Shown: one piece after another, positions 9,992 through 18,158 of the stretch
Layout of the letters: the number at the start of each line of letters is the position of its first letter
How positions within the stretch are numbered: the stretch's first letter is position 1
Origin: CAVZVW01 sp963778845
GTDB taxonomy: Bacteria; Actinomycetota; Actinomycetes; Actinomycetales; Kineosporiaceae
Reading direction: 5' to 3'
DNA length: 64,000 nucleotides
Assembly: GCA_963778845.1 (NCBI GenBank)
Contig: CAVZVW010000009.1
Coordinates: 1,969,053 to 2,033,052, forward strand
The notes under the pieces: model-generated
Database searches by the model: none
What the model was told of the DNA's origin: nothing
What the model saw: only the letters and a program-made list of their open reading frames with translations
Position numbers and translations under genes: made by a program

Positions 9992-11296
9992 GTGATGCAG
10001 ACCTCGAACCACGTGCCCGCGGCCACGGTGGCGGCCCGACCCTCCGTCGCCGTCGTCGGCTCGGGGGTTTCGGGCCTCACCGCCTCATACCTCCTCCACC
10101 GCACCCACGACGTCACGCTGTTCGAGGCGCAGGACCGTCTTGGCGGCCATGCCCACACCCACGACGTCAGCGCCTCCGACGGCACCGACCACGCGGTCGA
10201 CAGCGGCTTCATCGTCCACAACGACCGGACGTACCCGTGGCTGCGCAGACTGTTCACCGAGCTCGAGATCGAGGTCCGGCCGACCGAGATGAGCATGAGC
10301 GTGCGGTGTGAGGGCTGCGGTCTGGAGTACGCGGGTGGACGGGGTCCGCGCGGCATCCTGGCCCAACCGCGGCGCATCCTCGATCCCCGATTCGTACAGA
10401 TGCTGCTTCAGGTCAAGCGCTTCCACAGACGAGCGAGCGCCTTTCTGAGGGCGACCGACGACTGCGACGTCACCACGTACGGCCAGTTCCTGGAGCGTGA
10501 AGGGTTCAGCGACCACTTCGTGGCGCACTACGCGGTGCCGATCGTGTCCTGTGTCTGGTCCTCGGGACGGGAGGTCGCGCTGCTCTACCCGGCGAGGTAC
10601 CTGTTCCGGTTCCTGGACCATCACGGGATGCTGAGTGTGACGGGGTCGCCGCAGTGGCTCACCGTCGTCGGAGGCTCGCGGACGTACGTGCAGCGCCTGG
10701 CCGCCCAGCTGCCCGACGTGCGCCGGTCGCGGAGCGTCACCGACATCACCAGGCGACCCGACGGCGTCGAGATCCGTGACGTCACAGGGGCGGTCACTCG
10801 CTTCGACCGGGTCGTCATCGCCACGCATGCCGACCAGGCGCTGGACCTGCTGAGCGACCCGAGCGACCAGGAGGTGCGGACCCTCAAGGCGTTCGGCTAC
10901 TCGCGCAACGAAACTGTGTTGCACACCGACCCGTCGGTGCTGCCCCGGGCCCAGGCGGCGCGAGCCTGCTGGAACTACCAGATGTCCTCCTGCACCTCGC
11001 CTGACCAGCCGACTGTCGTGTCGTACTGGATGAACCGCCTGCAGGGACACGCCTCCCCCGAGGAGTACCTGGTCACGCTCAACGCGCGCCACCGCGTCAG
11101 CCCGAACCATGTCCTAGCGGTCATGGACTACGAACACCCGATCTACACGCCGGAGTCGGTGGCCGCCCAGTCGCGGCTGGGCACCCTCGCCACTGACCGG
11201 ACCGTCTACGCCGGCGCCTACCACGGCTGGGGCTTCCACGAGGACGGGTGCCGCTCGGGCGTCGAGGCGGCCCGGCATTTCGGGGTGACCTGGTGA
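9992..11296 (+). CDS. FAD-dependent amine-oxidase-like oxidoreductase
   Basis: The 434-residue flavoprotein begins with a dinucleotide-binding motif VAVVGSGVSGLTASYLL (about 20-36) followed by EAQDRLGGHAHT and DSGFIVHNDRTYPWL, typical of the NAD(P)-binding/amine-oxidase-like proteins encoded beside DUF1365 and cyclopropane synthase genes in light-induced clusters. The C-terminus has TVYAGAYHGWGFHEDGCRSG, the FAD-closing motif. The reaction is not established; a role in modifying fatty acids with the next two enzymes is an inference from conserved context. GTG at 9992 and ATG at 9995 are both possible starts. It overlaps the next gene as GTGA. Confidence 0.85.
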   Translation: MMQTSNHVPAATVAARPSVAVVGSGVSGLTASYLLHRTHDVTLFEAQDRLGGHAHTHDVSASDGTDHAVDSGFIVHNDRTYPWLRRLFTELEIEVRPTEMSMSVRCEGCGLEYAGGRGPRGILAQPRRILDPRFVQMLLQVKRFHRRASAFLRATDDCDVTTYGQFLEREGFSDHFVAHYAVPIVSCVWSSGREVALLYPARYLFRFLDHHGMLSVTGSPQWLTVVGGSRTYVQRLAAQLPDVRRSRSVTDITRRPDGVEIRDVTGAVTRFDRVVIATHADQALDLLSDPSDQEVRTLKAFGYSRNETVLHTDPSVLPRAQAARACWNYQMSSCTSPDQPTVVSYWMNRLQGHASPEEYLVTLNARHRVSPNHVLAVMDYEHPIYTPESVAAQSRLGTLATDRTVYAGAYHGWGFHEDGCRSGVEAARHFGVTW

Positions 11297-12084
11297 CGGG
11301 CATCCAGCTCTCCCCGAGCGCGCCCGCCGGCACGGCACCGAGCCTGCCCGCGCTGCCGACGGTTCCGGCACTTGTGACCGGGCACGTGACGCACCACCGT
11401 GGCGGGTCGGTGCGCCACCGCTTCCGCCACAGCGTGTACCAGTGGCTGGTGGACCTGGACGCGTTGCCCGAACAGCCCTGGTATCTCAGGGCGTTCGCAA
11501 GCTTCAGCGCAGCCGACCACCTCGGCGACCCGGGCATGTCGATCCGGGCAAACGTCGAGAGGTACCTCAGCCTGAACGGCATCACGCTCGGACCGTCGAG
11601 CAGGATCCTCATGCTGGCCAACGCCCGGGTCATGGGCCACGTGTTCGACCCGCTGTCGGTCTTCTGGTGCTTCGACGCCGATGCCGCCCCGGTCTGCGTC
11701 CTCGCTGAGGTGCACAACACCTACGGCCAGCGGCACGTCTACCTGCTGCGCCCTGACACCACCGGGGCCGCCACGGCGGACAAGGCGTTCCATGTCTCGC
11801 CGTTCTACGACGTGAGCGGCAGGTACGAGCTGCTCTTCGAACTGACTGCCCGCAGCGTGGCCACCACCGTGATCCTTCGCCGCGACAAGGTCGTCGCCTT
11901 CACCGCGACCTTCCGCGGCCGCCCTGTCGCCGCGACCCGCCGGGCGATCCTGTCTCAGCTCGTCCGCCATCCCTTCATGCCGCAGCAGGTCTCCTCGCTG
12001 ATCCGCATGCACGGCACGTGGCTCTGGCTGAGCCGCCTGCCCGTCGTGCGCCCTCCGCGTCACCAACCTCAGGAAGGGGTCTGA
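11293..12084 (+). CDS. DUF1365 domain protein
   Basis: About 263 residues when started at the GTG 11293, which overlaps the preceding TGA (GTGA). DUF1365 features are clear: TGHVTHHRGGSVRHRFRHSV at the start, YLSLNGITLGP, NARVMGHVFDPLSVFWCF, EVHNTYGQRHVYLL, and KAFHVSPFYDVSGRYE. Members are regularly paired with a FAD amine-oxidase-like protein and a cyclopropane-fatty-acid synthase-like methyltransferase, as here, which suggests a shared membrane-lipid modification pathway (furan or cyclopropane fatty acids have been proposed for such clusters). No catalytic residues are established. Confidence 0.88.
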   Translation: MTGIQLSPSAPAGTAPSLPALPTVPALVTGHVTHHRGGSVRHRFRHSVYQWLVDLDALPEQPWYLRAFASFSAADHLGDPGMSIRANVERYLSLNGITLGPSSRILMLANARVMGHVFDPLSVFWCFDADAAPVCVLAEVHNTYGQRHVYLLRPDTTGAATADKAFHVSPFYDVSGRYELLFELTARSVATTVILRRDKVVAFTATFRGRPVAATRRAILSQLVRHPFMPQQVSSLIRMHGTWLWLSRLPVVRPPRHQPQEGV

Positions 12085-12088
12085 CCCG

Positions 12089-12218
12089 ATGACCGCATCC
12101 ACCGGCGTCCTGTGGCCCTCGATCACGCGCACCCCGAGGGCTCCGCTGGCCGCCACCATCGCGCGACTGATCTTCGATCGCGCCGTGCGCACGATCCCGG
12201 TACGGGTCACACATCCAG
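12089..12218 (+). pseudogene. N-terminal part of the cyclopropane synthase-like gene, out of frame
   Basis: The ATG at 12089 follows the DUF1365 stop by four bases and is preceded by AGGAAGGGG. Its frame reads TIARLIFDRAVRTIPVRV, which matches the N-terminus of cyclopropane-fatty-acid synthase-like proteins. It then becomes Arg/Pro-rich nonsense after about residue 40, while the family sequence continues in the frame opening at 12219. The combined span 12089-13397 is 3n+1 bases long, as expected for one inserted base near 12205-12225. It is either a sequencing error or a real break. Confidence 0.65.
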
Positions 12219-13397
12219 GTGCCGGCGCTCGACGGCGACCCCCACCAGAGGCCCGATCCGCCCGGGATCCCAGGGGTTCCAGTGTTCGACATCGTGCGCC
12301 CGCGTGCCTTCTTCGCCCGGCTCGGCCGCGATACCAAGATCGGTTTCGGCGAGGCCTACATGGCCGGCGACTGGCGAGCCGCCGACGGCACGGATCTGGC
12401 CGACCTGCTCACCCCCTTCGCGGCCAGGCTCAGCACGCTTGTCCCGGCGCCGCTGCAGAGGCTGAGGGCGATTGTCGACCGACGGATCCCGGCTGGCCAC
12501 GAGAACACCCTCGACGGGTCGCGTGACAACGTCAGCGCTCACTACGACCTGAGCAACGACCTGTTCGCGGCCTTCCTGGACCCGACGATGAGCTACTCGG
12601 CCGCGTGGTTCGACGAGAACGAGCGCGGCGACGTCCCAGCGACAGCCGAAGCCGGGGAGTCCGCCGACCCCGCAGCCCTGTTGGAGAGGGCCCAGCTGCG
12701 CAAGATCGACGGTGTCCTGGACTACGCGGGTGTCGGGCCAGGGACCAGGCTGCTGGAGATCGGCACCGGATGGGGAGCACTCGCCATCCGGGCCGCGCAG
12801 CGCGGCGCCCACGTGACCACGGTGACGATCTCGGCCGAACAGCTGGCCCTGGCAGCCGAGCGGGTCGAGCAAGCCGGCCTCAACGACCGGGTGGACCTGC
12901 GCCTGCAGGACTACCGGGAGGTCGCGGGCGAGTTCGACGCGATCGTCAGTGTGGAGATGGTCGAGGCTGTCGGAGAGGCGTACTGGCCGACCTACTTCGC
13001 TACCATCGACCGGCTGCTCGTCCCCGGCGGCAAGGTCGGCATCCAGACCATCACGATGGCGCACGAGCGGCTCCTGGCGACCAGACGCTCGTTCAGCTGG
13101 ATCCAGAAGTACATCTTCCCCGGCGGCGTCATCCCGTCCCTGCGGTCCATCGACGACACCCTGGCCGCCCACACGACGCTGCGGGTCACCCAGCGGCGGG
13201 AGCTGGGCCCTCACTATGCGCGGACCCTTCGCCTGTGGCGCGAACGCTTCAACGAGGAGTGGCCGCGGATCCGCCGGCTCGGGTTCGACGAGACCTTCCG
13301 CCGGATGTGGGAGTTCTACCTCGCGTACTCCGAGGCCGGCTTCCGCAGCGGCTACCTCGGCGTGAGCCAGCTACAGCTGACCCGAGGGCCGTTGTGA
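12219..13397 (+). CDS. Cyclopropane-fatty-acyl-phospholipid synthase-like SAM methyltransferase
   Basis: The 392 residues readable from the GTG at 12219 contain most of a CFA-synthase-family methyltransferase. GFGEAYMAGDW and SAHYDLSNDLFAAFLDPTMSYS are family signatures. The SAM-binding motif is LLEIGTGWGALAIRAA, then VSVEMVEAVGEAYW and the C-terminal HYARTLRLWRERF. The family transfers a methylene group to an unsaturated acyl chain of membrane phospholipid. The first 40 residues lie in another frame (12089-12218), so the true start is probably 12089 with a frame break. It overlaps the SDR gene as GTGA. Confidence 0.85.
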   Translation: MPALDGDPHQRPDPPGIPGVPVFDIVRPRAFFARLGRDTKIGFGEAYMAGDWRAADGTDLADLLTPFAARLSTLVPAPLQRLRAIVDRRIPAGHENTLDGSRDNVSAHYDLSNDLFAAFLDPTMSYSAAWFDENERGDVPATAEAGESADPAALLERAQLRKIDGVLDYAGVGPGTRLLEIGTGWGALAIRAAQRGAHVTTVTISAEQLALAAERVEQAGLNDRVDLRLQDYREVAGEFDAIVSVEMVEAVGEAYWPTYFATIDRLLVPGGKVGIQTITMAHERLLATRRSFSWIQKYIFPGGVIPSLRSIDDTLAAHTTLRVTQRRELGPHYARTLRLWRERFNEEWPRIRRLGFDETFRRMWEFYLAYSEAGFRSGYLGVSQLQLTRGPL

Positions 13398-14155
13398 AGC
13401 TCAGCGGGACGGTCGCGTGGGTTGTCGGCGCGTCCAGCGGTATCGGCGCCGCCGTGGCCCGCGAGCTCCGGGCGCGGGGAGCCGTGGTCGCCATCTCGGC
13501 GCGCCGGGCGGACGAGCTCGACGCCGTGTCCGCCGGCACCATGCTCGTGGTGCCGGCGGACGTCACCGACACGGCGTCTTTGAGGGCTGCTGCTTCCCGG
13601 ATCCGGGACGAGCTCGGATCGATCGACCTCGTTGTGCTGTCCGCCGGCTACTGGCAGCAGATGTCCGCCGGCGACTGGGACACCGCGAGCTTCGACCAGC
13701 ACGTGCGGGTCAATCTCATCGGCATGAGCAACGCGATCGCGACGGTGCTGCCCGAGATGCGGGCCCGACGCTCCGGCGTCATCGCCGGCATCTCCTCGGT
13801 CGCCGGCTATCGGGGACTCGCCGGCGCCGAGGCCTACGGCGCGACAAAGGCCGGGCAGATCAACCTGCTGGAGTCACTGCGAATCACCGTTGCCCGGGAC
13901 GGCGTCCGGGTCGTCACCATCTGCCCAGGCTTCGTGCGAACCGACCTGACAGCGGGCAACGCCTTCGCGATGCCGTTCATCATCGATGCGGACGCCGCCG
14001 GGCGGGCGATCTGCGACGGTCTCGAGCGCGAGCGTACAGAGATCGTCTTCCCCCTGCGGATGGCCATTCTCATGAAGGCGGCACGCCTGGTGCCCGTCCG
14101 CCTGTGGTCAGCCCTGTGGAGCCGTGCCCGCCAACCGGAGAGGTCGTCGACATGA
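13394..14155 (+). CDS. SDR family NAD(P)-dependent oxidoreductase
   Basis: A 253-residue classical short-chain dehydrogenase with cofactor motif VVGASSGIGAAVAREL near the start, the NAG-equivalent VLSAGYWQQ, catalytic Ser in GISSVAG, and the YxxxK motif in AYGATKAGQ. The C-terminus has a hydrophobic stretch that may associate with the membrane. The GTG at 13394 overlaps the preceding stop (GTGA), and its own stop overlaps the next start (ATGA), so it is embedded in the light-regulated operon. The substrate is unknown; a lipid or carotenoid-derived carbonyl is possible. Confidence 0.88.
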   Translation: MKLSGTVAWVVGASSGIGAAVARELRARGAVVAISARRADELDAVSAGTMLVVPADVTDTASLRAAASRIRDELGSIDLVVLSAGYWQQMSAGDWDTASFDQHVRVNLIGMSNAIATVLPEMRARRSGVIAGISSVAGYRGLAGAEAYGATKAGQINLLESLRITVARDGVRVVTICPGFVRTDLTAGNAFAMPFIIDADAAGRAICDGLERERTEIVFPLRMAILMKAARLVPVRLWSALWSRARQPERSST

Positions 14156-14634
14156 TCGTCCCAGCCTCGCTCCCCCGAACCTCCGCTGCGGTCGCGGCCA
14201 CGGCTCTGGCCGGCGGCCTCGGCACCGACGTCACGTCCTGCTGGTACCAGCACCTTGTCAAGCCGCCATGGCAGCCACCCGGAGCGGCCTTCGGCTGGGC
14301 TTGGACCACGCTGTACGGGCTGATAGCCCTGGCCTCCGCACGTGCCCTGGAGCAGCTGGACGACCCCGACGAACGCCGAGCCTTCGTCACGGCCTTCGCC
14401 GCCAACCTGGTGCTCAACGCAGGATGGAACTGGCTGTTCTTCAAAGCCCGTCGTCCACGATGGGCCCTGGTGGAGATCCTCCTCCTGGAGGCGTCCACCC
14501 TGGATCTGACCAGGCGGGCGGCCAGGGTGGACCCCCCTGCCGCCGCGATGCTCGCGTCGTATGCCGGCTGGGTCGCCTTCGCCGCCGCCCTCAACGCCGC
14601 CATTGCCCGTCTTAACCCGGGAGGCCACCGATGA
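14152..14634 (+). CDS. tspO: TspO/MBR family membrane protein
   Basis: A 160-residue membrane protein with five hydrophobic segments. The TspO signatures are WYQHLVKPPWQPPG (after the first span), FGWAWTTLYGLIALA, and NLVLNAGWNWLFFKARR. Family members bind porphyrins and are linked to oxygen and light responses in photosynthetic bacteria, which fits a B12- and light-regulated operon. It starts at 14152 with an ATGA overlap and overlaps the next gene the same way at 14631-14634. Confidence 0.92.
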   Translation: MIVPASLPRTSAAVAATALAGGLGTDVTSCWYQHLVKPPWQPPGAAFGWAWTTLYGLIALASARALEQLDDPDERRAFVTAFAANLVLNAGWNWLFFKARRPRWALVEILLLEASTLDLTRRAARVDPPAAAMLASYAGWVAFAAALNAAIARLNPGGHR

Positions 14635-15059
14635 GACTGACCAGAACCGTCACCGCCATGAAGCCTGTGGACACGGTGTTCGCGTACCTGTCGGACTTCA
14701 CGACGACCACCGAGTGGGACCCGAGCACAGTCCGGACCGTCCGAACCGCCGGCGACGGGGGTCTCGGGACGAAGTACCTCAACACCTCGACCTTCGCCGG
14801 CCGCCGTACGCAGCTGACCTATGTAGTGCAGGATCTGGTCCCGAACCAGCGCATCTGCCTGCGCGGGGAGAACAGCACGGTCATCGCCCACGACACTATG
14901 ACCTTCAGAGCGGCGGGGGCGGACACAGAGGTGACGTACACGGCGGACTTCTCCTTCAAGGGCATCGCCCGGCTCGTCGCACCGCTGCTCAGACCCGCCT
15001 TCACCCGGCTCGGCAACCGGGCCGAGGCCGGCATGGCTGCGTCCCTGGCCCGACTGTGA
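14631..15059 (+). CDS. SRPBCC family protein (polyketide-cyclase-like)
   Basis: A 142-residue START/SRPBCC-fold protein: MRLTRTVTAMKPVDTVFAYL at the start, TEWDPSTVRT, then alternating beta strands ending in a long helix (AEAGMAASLARL). The fold binds hydrophobic ligands; no ligand can be named. It is coupled to tspO by an ATGA overlap and lies 28 bp before the DUF2867-type gene. A second, truncated and frameshifted copy of this gene, closely similar at DNA level, lies at 45615-45995. Confidence 0.88.
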   Translation: MRLTRTVTAMKPVDTVFAYLSDFTTTTEWDPSTVRTVRTAGDGGLGTKYLNTSTFAGRRTQLTYVVQDLVPNQRICLRGENSTVIAHDTMTFRAAGADTEVTYTADFSFKGIARLVAPLLRPAFTRLGNRAEAGMAASLARL

Positions 15060-15087
15060 GGCCTGACCGGACCACGAGACATCGACC

Positions 15088-16632
15088 GTGACAACCGAAC
15101 CCGTGACAGGCGAACCCGCCTCGCTCACCCGTCCGCTCGCGCTGGTAACCGGTGCCACGGGATACATCGGCGGCCGCCTGGTCCCGGAGCTGCTCCAGGC
15201 CGGCTTCCGGGTCCGGCTTGTGACCCGCCGGCCCCGGAACCTGGCTGAGCGTGAGTGGCACGACGAGGTGGAGGTCGTCCGGGGTGACGCCTCCGACCCG
15301 GCCGGCCTGGCCGAGGCCTTGAGCGGTGTCGAGGTCGCCTACTACCTCATCCACTCGCTGGGAACCGGCGCGGGCTTCGAGTCCGTGGACCGCACCCACG
15401 CCCAGAACTTCGCCTCGGCGGCGCTCGCCTGCCGCGTCGGCCGGATCGTCTACCTCGGCGGCCTGTACCCGCGGGCCGAGAAGCTGAGCCCCCACCTGGC
15501 GTCCCGCAAGGAGGTCGGGGAGATCCTGCTTGCCAGCGGAGTCCCCACGACGGTGCTACGCGCGGCAGTCATCATCGGCTCGGGATCCGCGTCGTTCGAG
15601 ATGCTTCGCTATCTCACGGAGCGCCTGCCGGTCATGGTCACGCCACGCTGGGTCGACACCCGCATCCAGCCCATCGCGGTCAGGGACGTCCTGAGCTACC
15701 TCGTCGGGTCGGCCACGATGCCACCTGAGGTGAACCGCGGCTTCGACATCGGCGGACCGGACGTCCTGACCTACCGGCAGATGATGACCGCCTACGCCGG
15801 GGTCGCCGGGCTGAAGCCGCGCCGTGTCGCCGCCCTTCCGCTCTTTACTCCCTCCTTGTCGAGCCACTGGGTCGGACTGGTGACGCCCGTTCCCAACAGC
15901 ATCGCCCGGCCCCTGGTGGAGAGTCTCATCAACGAGGTCGTCTGCAAGGAACATGACATCGCGACATACGTGCCTGACCCCGACGCCGGGCTCACGAGGT
16001 TCCAGCCCGCCGTCGAGCTGGCGCTTCAGCGCATCCACGACCGCCGGGTCACCACCTCCTGGTCGTCTGCCGCGACCGCCGGCGCACCCAGCGACCCGTT
16101 GCCGAGCGACCCCGACTGGGCAGGAGGCTCGCTCTACGTCGACGAGCGCGAGCGCCTCGTCGACGTCGCACCGGAGCAGCTGTGGTCCGTCATCGAAGGC
16201 ATCGGCGGTGGGCACGGGTGGTACTCCTGGCGACTCGGCTGGTGGGCCCGTGGCCTGATCGACCGCATCTTCGGCGGACCGGGACTGCGCCGCGGTCGCC
16301 GCGACCCCTTCGCCCTGACCGTGGGAGACGCCCTCGACTGGTGGCGGGTCGAGGACATCGAGGACAAGCACCTTCTGCGTCTGCGGGCCGAGATGCGACT
16401 GCCCGGGTTGGCCTGGCTCGAGCTCATCGTCGACTCCGACGACCAGGGCCGCACGCTGTTCCGGCAGCGGGCCGTGTTCCACCCGCGAGGCCTGGCCGGG
16501 CACCTCTACTGGGTGGTCGTCCGCCCCTTCCACGCCGTCGTATTCGGCAGCATGCAACGCAACATCGCCCGCGCGGCGAAGAGCGTCCCACCCGGCGATG
16601 CACGTTCGCAGCGACTCGGCCGCGCCCGATGA
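15088..16632 (+). CDS. NAD(P)-binding SDR-like protein with DUF2867 domain
   Basis: The 514-residue protein has an N-terminal atypical SDR domain with LVTGATGYIGGRLVPELL (about 14-31) and AYYLIHSLGTGAGFE, and a C-terminal DUF2867 domain (about 340-500) with WYSWRLGWWARGLIDRIFGG and GRTLFRQRAVFHPRGLAGHL. Such fusions are typical of light- or stress-regulated actinobacterial loci; the substrate is unknown. GTG at 15088 is the first start after the SRPBCC stop. Its TGA overlaps a short ORF starting at 16629. Confidence 0.88.
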   Translation: MTTEPVTGEPASLTRPLALVTGATGYIGGRLVPELLQAGFRVRLVTRRPRNLAEREWHDEVEVVRGDASDPAGLAEALSGVEVAYYLIHSLGTGAGFESVDRTHAQNFASAALACRVGRIVYLGGLYPRAEKLSPHLASRKEVGEILLASGVPTTVLRAAVIIGSGSASFEMLRYLTERLPVMVTPRWVDTRIQPIAVRDVLSYLVGSATMPPEVNRGFDIGGPDVLTYRQMMTAYAGVAGLKPRRVAALPLFTPSLSSHWVGLVTPVPNSIARPLVESLINEVVCKEHDIATYVPDPDAGLTRFQPAVELALQRIHDRRVTTSWSSAATAGAPSDPLPSDPDWAGGSLYVDERERLVDVAPEQLWSVIEGIGGGHGWYSWRLGWWARGLIDRIFGGPGLRRGRRDPFALTVGDALDWWRVEDIEDKHLLRLRAEMRLPGLAWLELIVDSDDQGRTLFRQRAVFHPRGLAGHLYWVVVRPFHAVVFGSMQRNIARAAKSVPPGDARSQRLGRAR

Positions 16633-16736
16633 CCCCGCGCGTACTCGAACTGCTCGGCCGCGGTGCCACGTCGGGCCGAACCGACAGCGACCTCCCGCAA
16701 CCCAAGGCCTGGTTCCCTGACTGCGTTGGCAAGTGA
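16629..16736 (+). CDS. Possible 35-residue small ORF at the end of the light operon
   Basis: An ATG at 16629 overlaps the previous stop as ATGA and opens a 35-codon frame beginning MTPRVLELLGRGATSGR and ending at the TGA 16734-16736. The coupling geometry matches every other junction in the operon, which is the only support. The sequence resembles no family I know. It may instead be the remnant of a longer lost gene. The remaining gap to 16926 shows no feature. Confidence 0.35.
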   Translation: MTPRVLELLGRGATSGRTDSDLPQPKAWFPDCVGK

Positions 16737-16926
16737 CGTAGGGATCGACATGGGGTGGAGAGCCTCGCTAGCACCACCGCCCTAGGTGAACCGCCTACGA
16801 CACGGGGACCCAGGCCCGGCCTGAGCGATCGGTCTGCGAGTCTTCGTGTGCTCTAGTTGTGGCTATACGCCGTAGTTGTGCCTCGCAGTGCACACGGCAG
16901 CATCGACGATGACTCGGGAGGGTGGC

Positions 16927-18108
16927 ATGGGTTGGTCTGGCAGAGGCCATCGGACGCACCGCGGGGGACTGGCCGTGCGACTACTCGTCTGGGTTGGTAT
17001 CGCGACCCTCGCGTTGTCGGGATGCGGTGGCGGCAGCGGCGCTGGGACCGCGAAGGTGAAGGTGGCCCAGTCCCGGGTGTCCGCGAAGGAGGAGGCGCTG
17101 GCGCAGGCGCAGTCCGAGCTTGTCGCGAAGACGGCCGCGTTCTGCAGTGGCAGCGCGAGCTACATCACTGCTCTGGATCGATACGGCGACGTCCTCAACC
17201 AGACCGCGCCGACGGTCGGCGACGTCAGGACTGCGGGCGCGGACCTGGAGCAGCCGCGTCAGGACGCCGTCTCCGCGGCCGAGGCAGCTGTCAGCGCCCA
17301 GCAACAGGTCTCTGCGGCCGAGAAGGACCTGGCGAGTGCGAGGGCTGACCTGGCGGCCGCCCAGCCCTCGGCATCGGGACAGTCGACCTCGGCAGCGCTA
17401 CCGGCCACCGCAACGACAGTGGCGCCGCTGGCGCCGAGCTCGACCGTCAACCGGGTGAAGCAGGCCGAGGCGGACTTCGCCGCCGCGCAGCAGGGGATCA
17501 CTGACCAGACCCCGCTGAAGACGGCGTCGCAGCAGTTCAACGCGGCGGCCGTGGCGCTGGAGATGTCCTGGCTGAGGCTCTTCGCCGACGCCGGGTGCCT
17601 GACCGATGATCAGCAGAAGAAGGCCGAGGCGGCGGTGCACGACTACACGTCGGCGCTGCAGAAGTCCCTCGCGGATGCCGGGTACTACAAGGGCGAGATC
17701 GACGGGGTGTATGGCCCGGCAACGGTGGACGCCGTCGGGGCCCTGCAGAAGGCCCATGGCCTCGCGGTCACCGGAACTGTGGACAAGGCCACCGACGCTG
17801 CCTTGCAGGAGGACCTGAAGGCCAAGGGCGGGGCGGCCGCCGACGAGGCGCTCGCCTCGACGGCCGCGGTGCAGCAGACCCTGAAGCTCGCCGGGTACTG
17901 GCCCGGACCGGTCGACGGCAACTGGACACCAGCGCTCACCGACGCTCTGAAGTCCTTCCAGACCGCGCTGGGTGTGGAGCCCACCGGGACCGTCGACGCA
18001 GCCACGATCGCCGCTCTCGAGCACGCCATAGCGAAAGCCCAGCAACCGACACCTTCCGCGACGGCCACCCCATCGCCGACCGCAACCGCCACCACACCGG
18101 CACCCTGA
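16927..18108 (+). CDS. Lipoprotein with coiled coil and two peptidoglycan-binding domains
   Basis: The product is about 393 residues. A signal segment VRLLVWVGIATLALSGC ends in a lipobox with C33. Residues about 40-75 and 125-155 are Ala/Glu/Lys-rich and probably coiled coil. Two PG_binding_1 repeats follow: LQKSLADAGYYKGEIDGVYG and VQQTLKLAGYWPGPVDGNW, each with the D-G-x-(Y/W) signature. The tail is Pro/Thr/Ala-rich. It is most likely anchored to the membrane and bound to the cell wall. ATG 16927 has GGGAGGG five bases upstream; GTG 16975 is an alternative start nearer the signal core. Confidence 0.82.
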   Translation: MGWSGRGHRTHRGGLAVRLLVWVGIATLALSGCGGGSGAGTAKVKVAQSRVSAKEEALAQAQSELVAKTAAFCSGSASYITALDRYGDVLNQTAPTVGDVRTAGADLEQPRQDAVSAAEAAVSAQQQVSAAEKDLASARADLAAAQPSASGQSTSAALPATATTVAPLAPSSTVNRVKQAEADFAAAQQGITDQTPLKTASQQFNAAAVALEMSWLRLFADAGCLTDDQQKKAEAAVHDYTSALQKSLADAGYYKGEIDGVYGPATVDAVGALQKAHGLAVTGTVDKATDAALQEDLKAKGGAAADEALASTAAVQQTLKLAGYWPGPVDGNWTPALTDALKSFQTALGVEPTGTVDAATIAALEHAIAKAQQPTPSATATPSPTATATTPAP

Positions 18109-18128
18109 ACCAACCCTGAAACCCTAGC

Positions 18129-18142
18129 CGCGGAGAGCCGCG
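18129..18142. terminator. Weak stem-loop between convergent genes
   Basis: CGCGG-AGAG-CCGCG can form a short hairpin midway between two convergent genes (ends at 18108 and 18159). There is no T-tract on either side. It is a possible terminator only. Confidence 0.3.
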
Positions 18143-18158
18143 AGGGGGACGACAGCGG

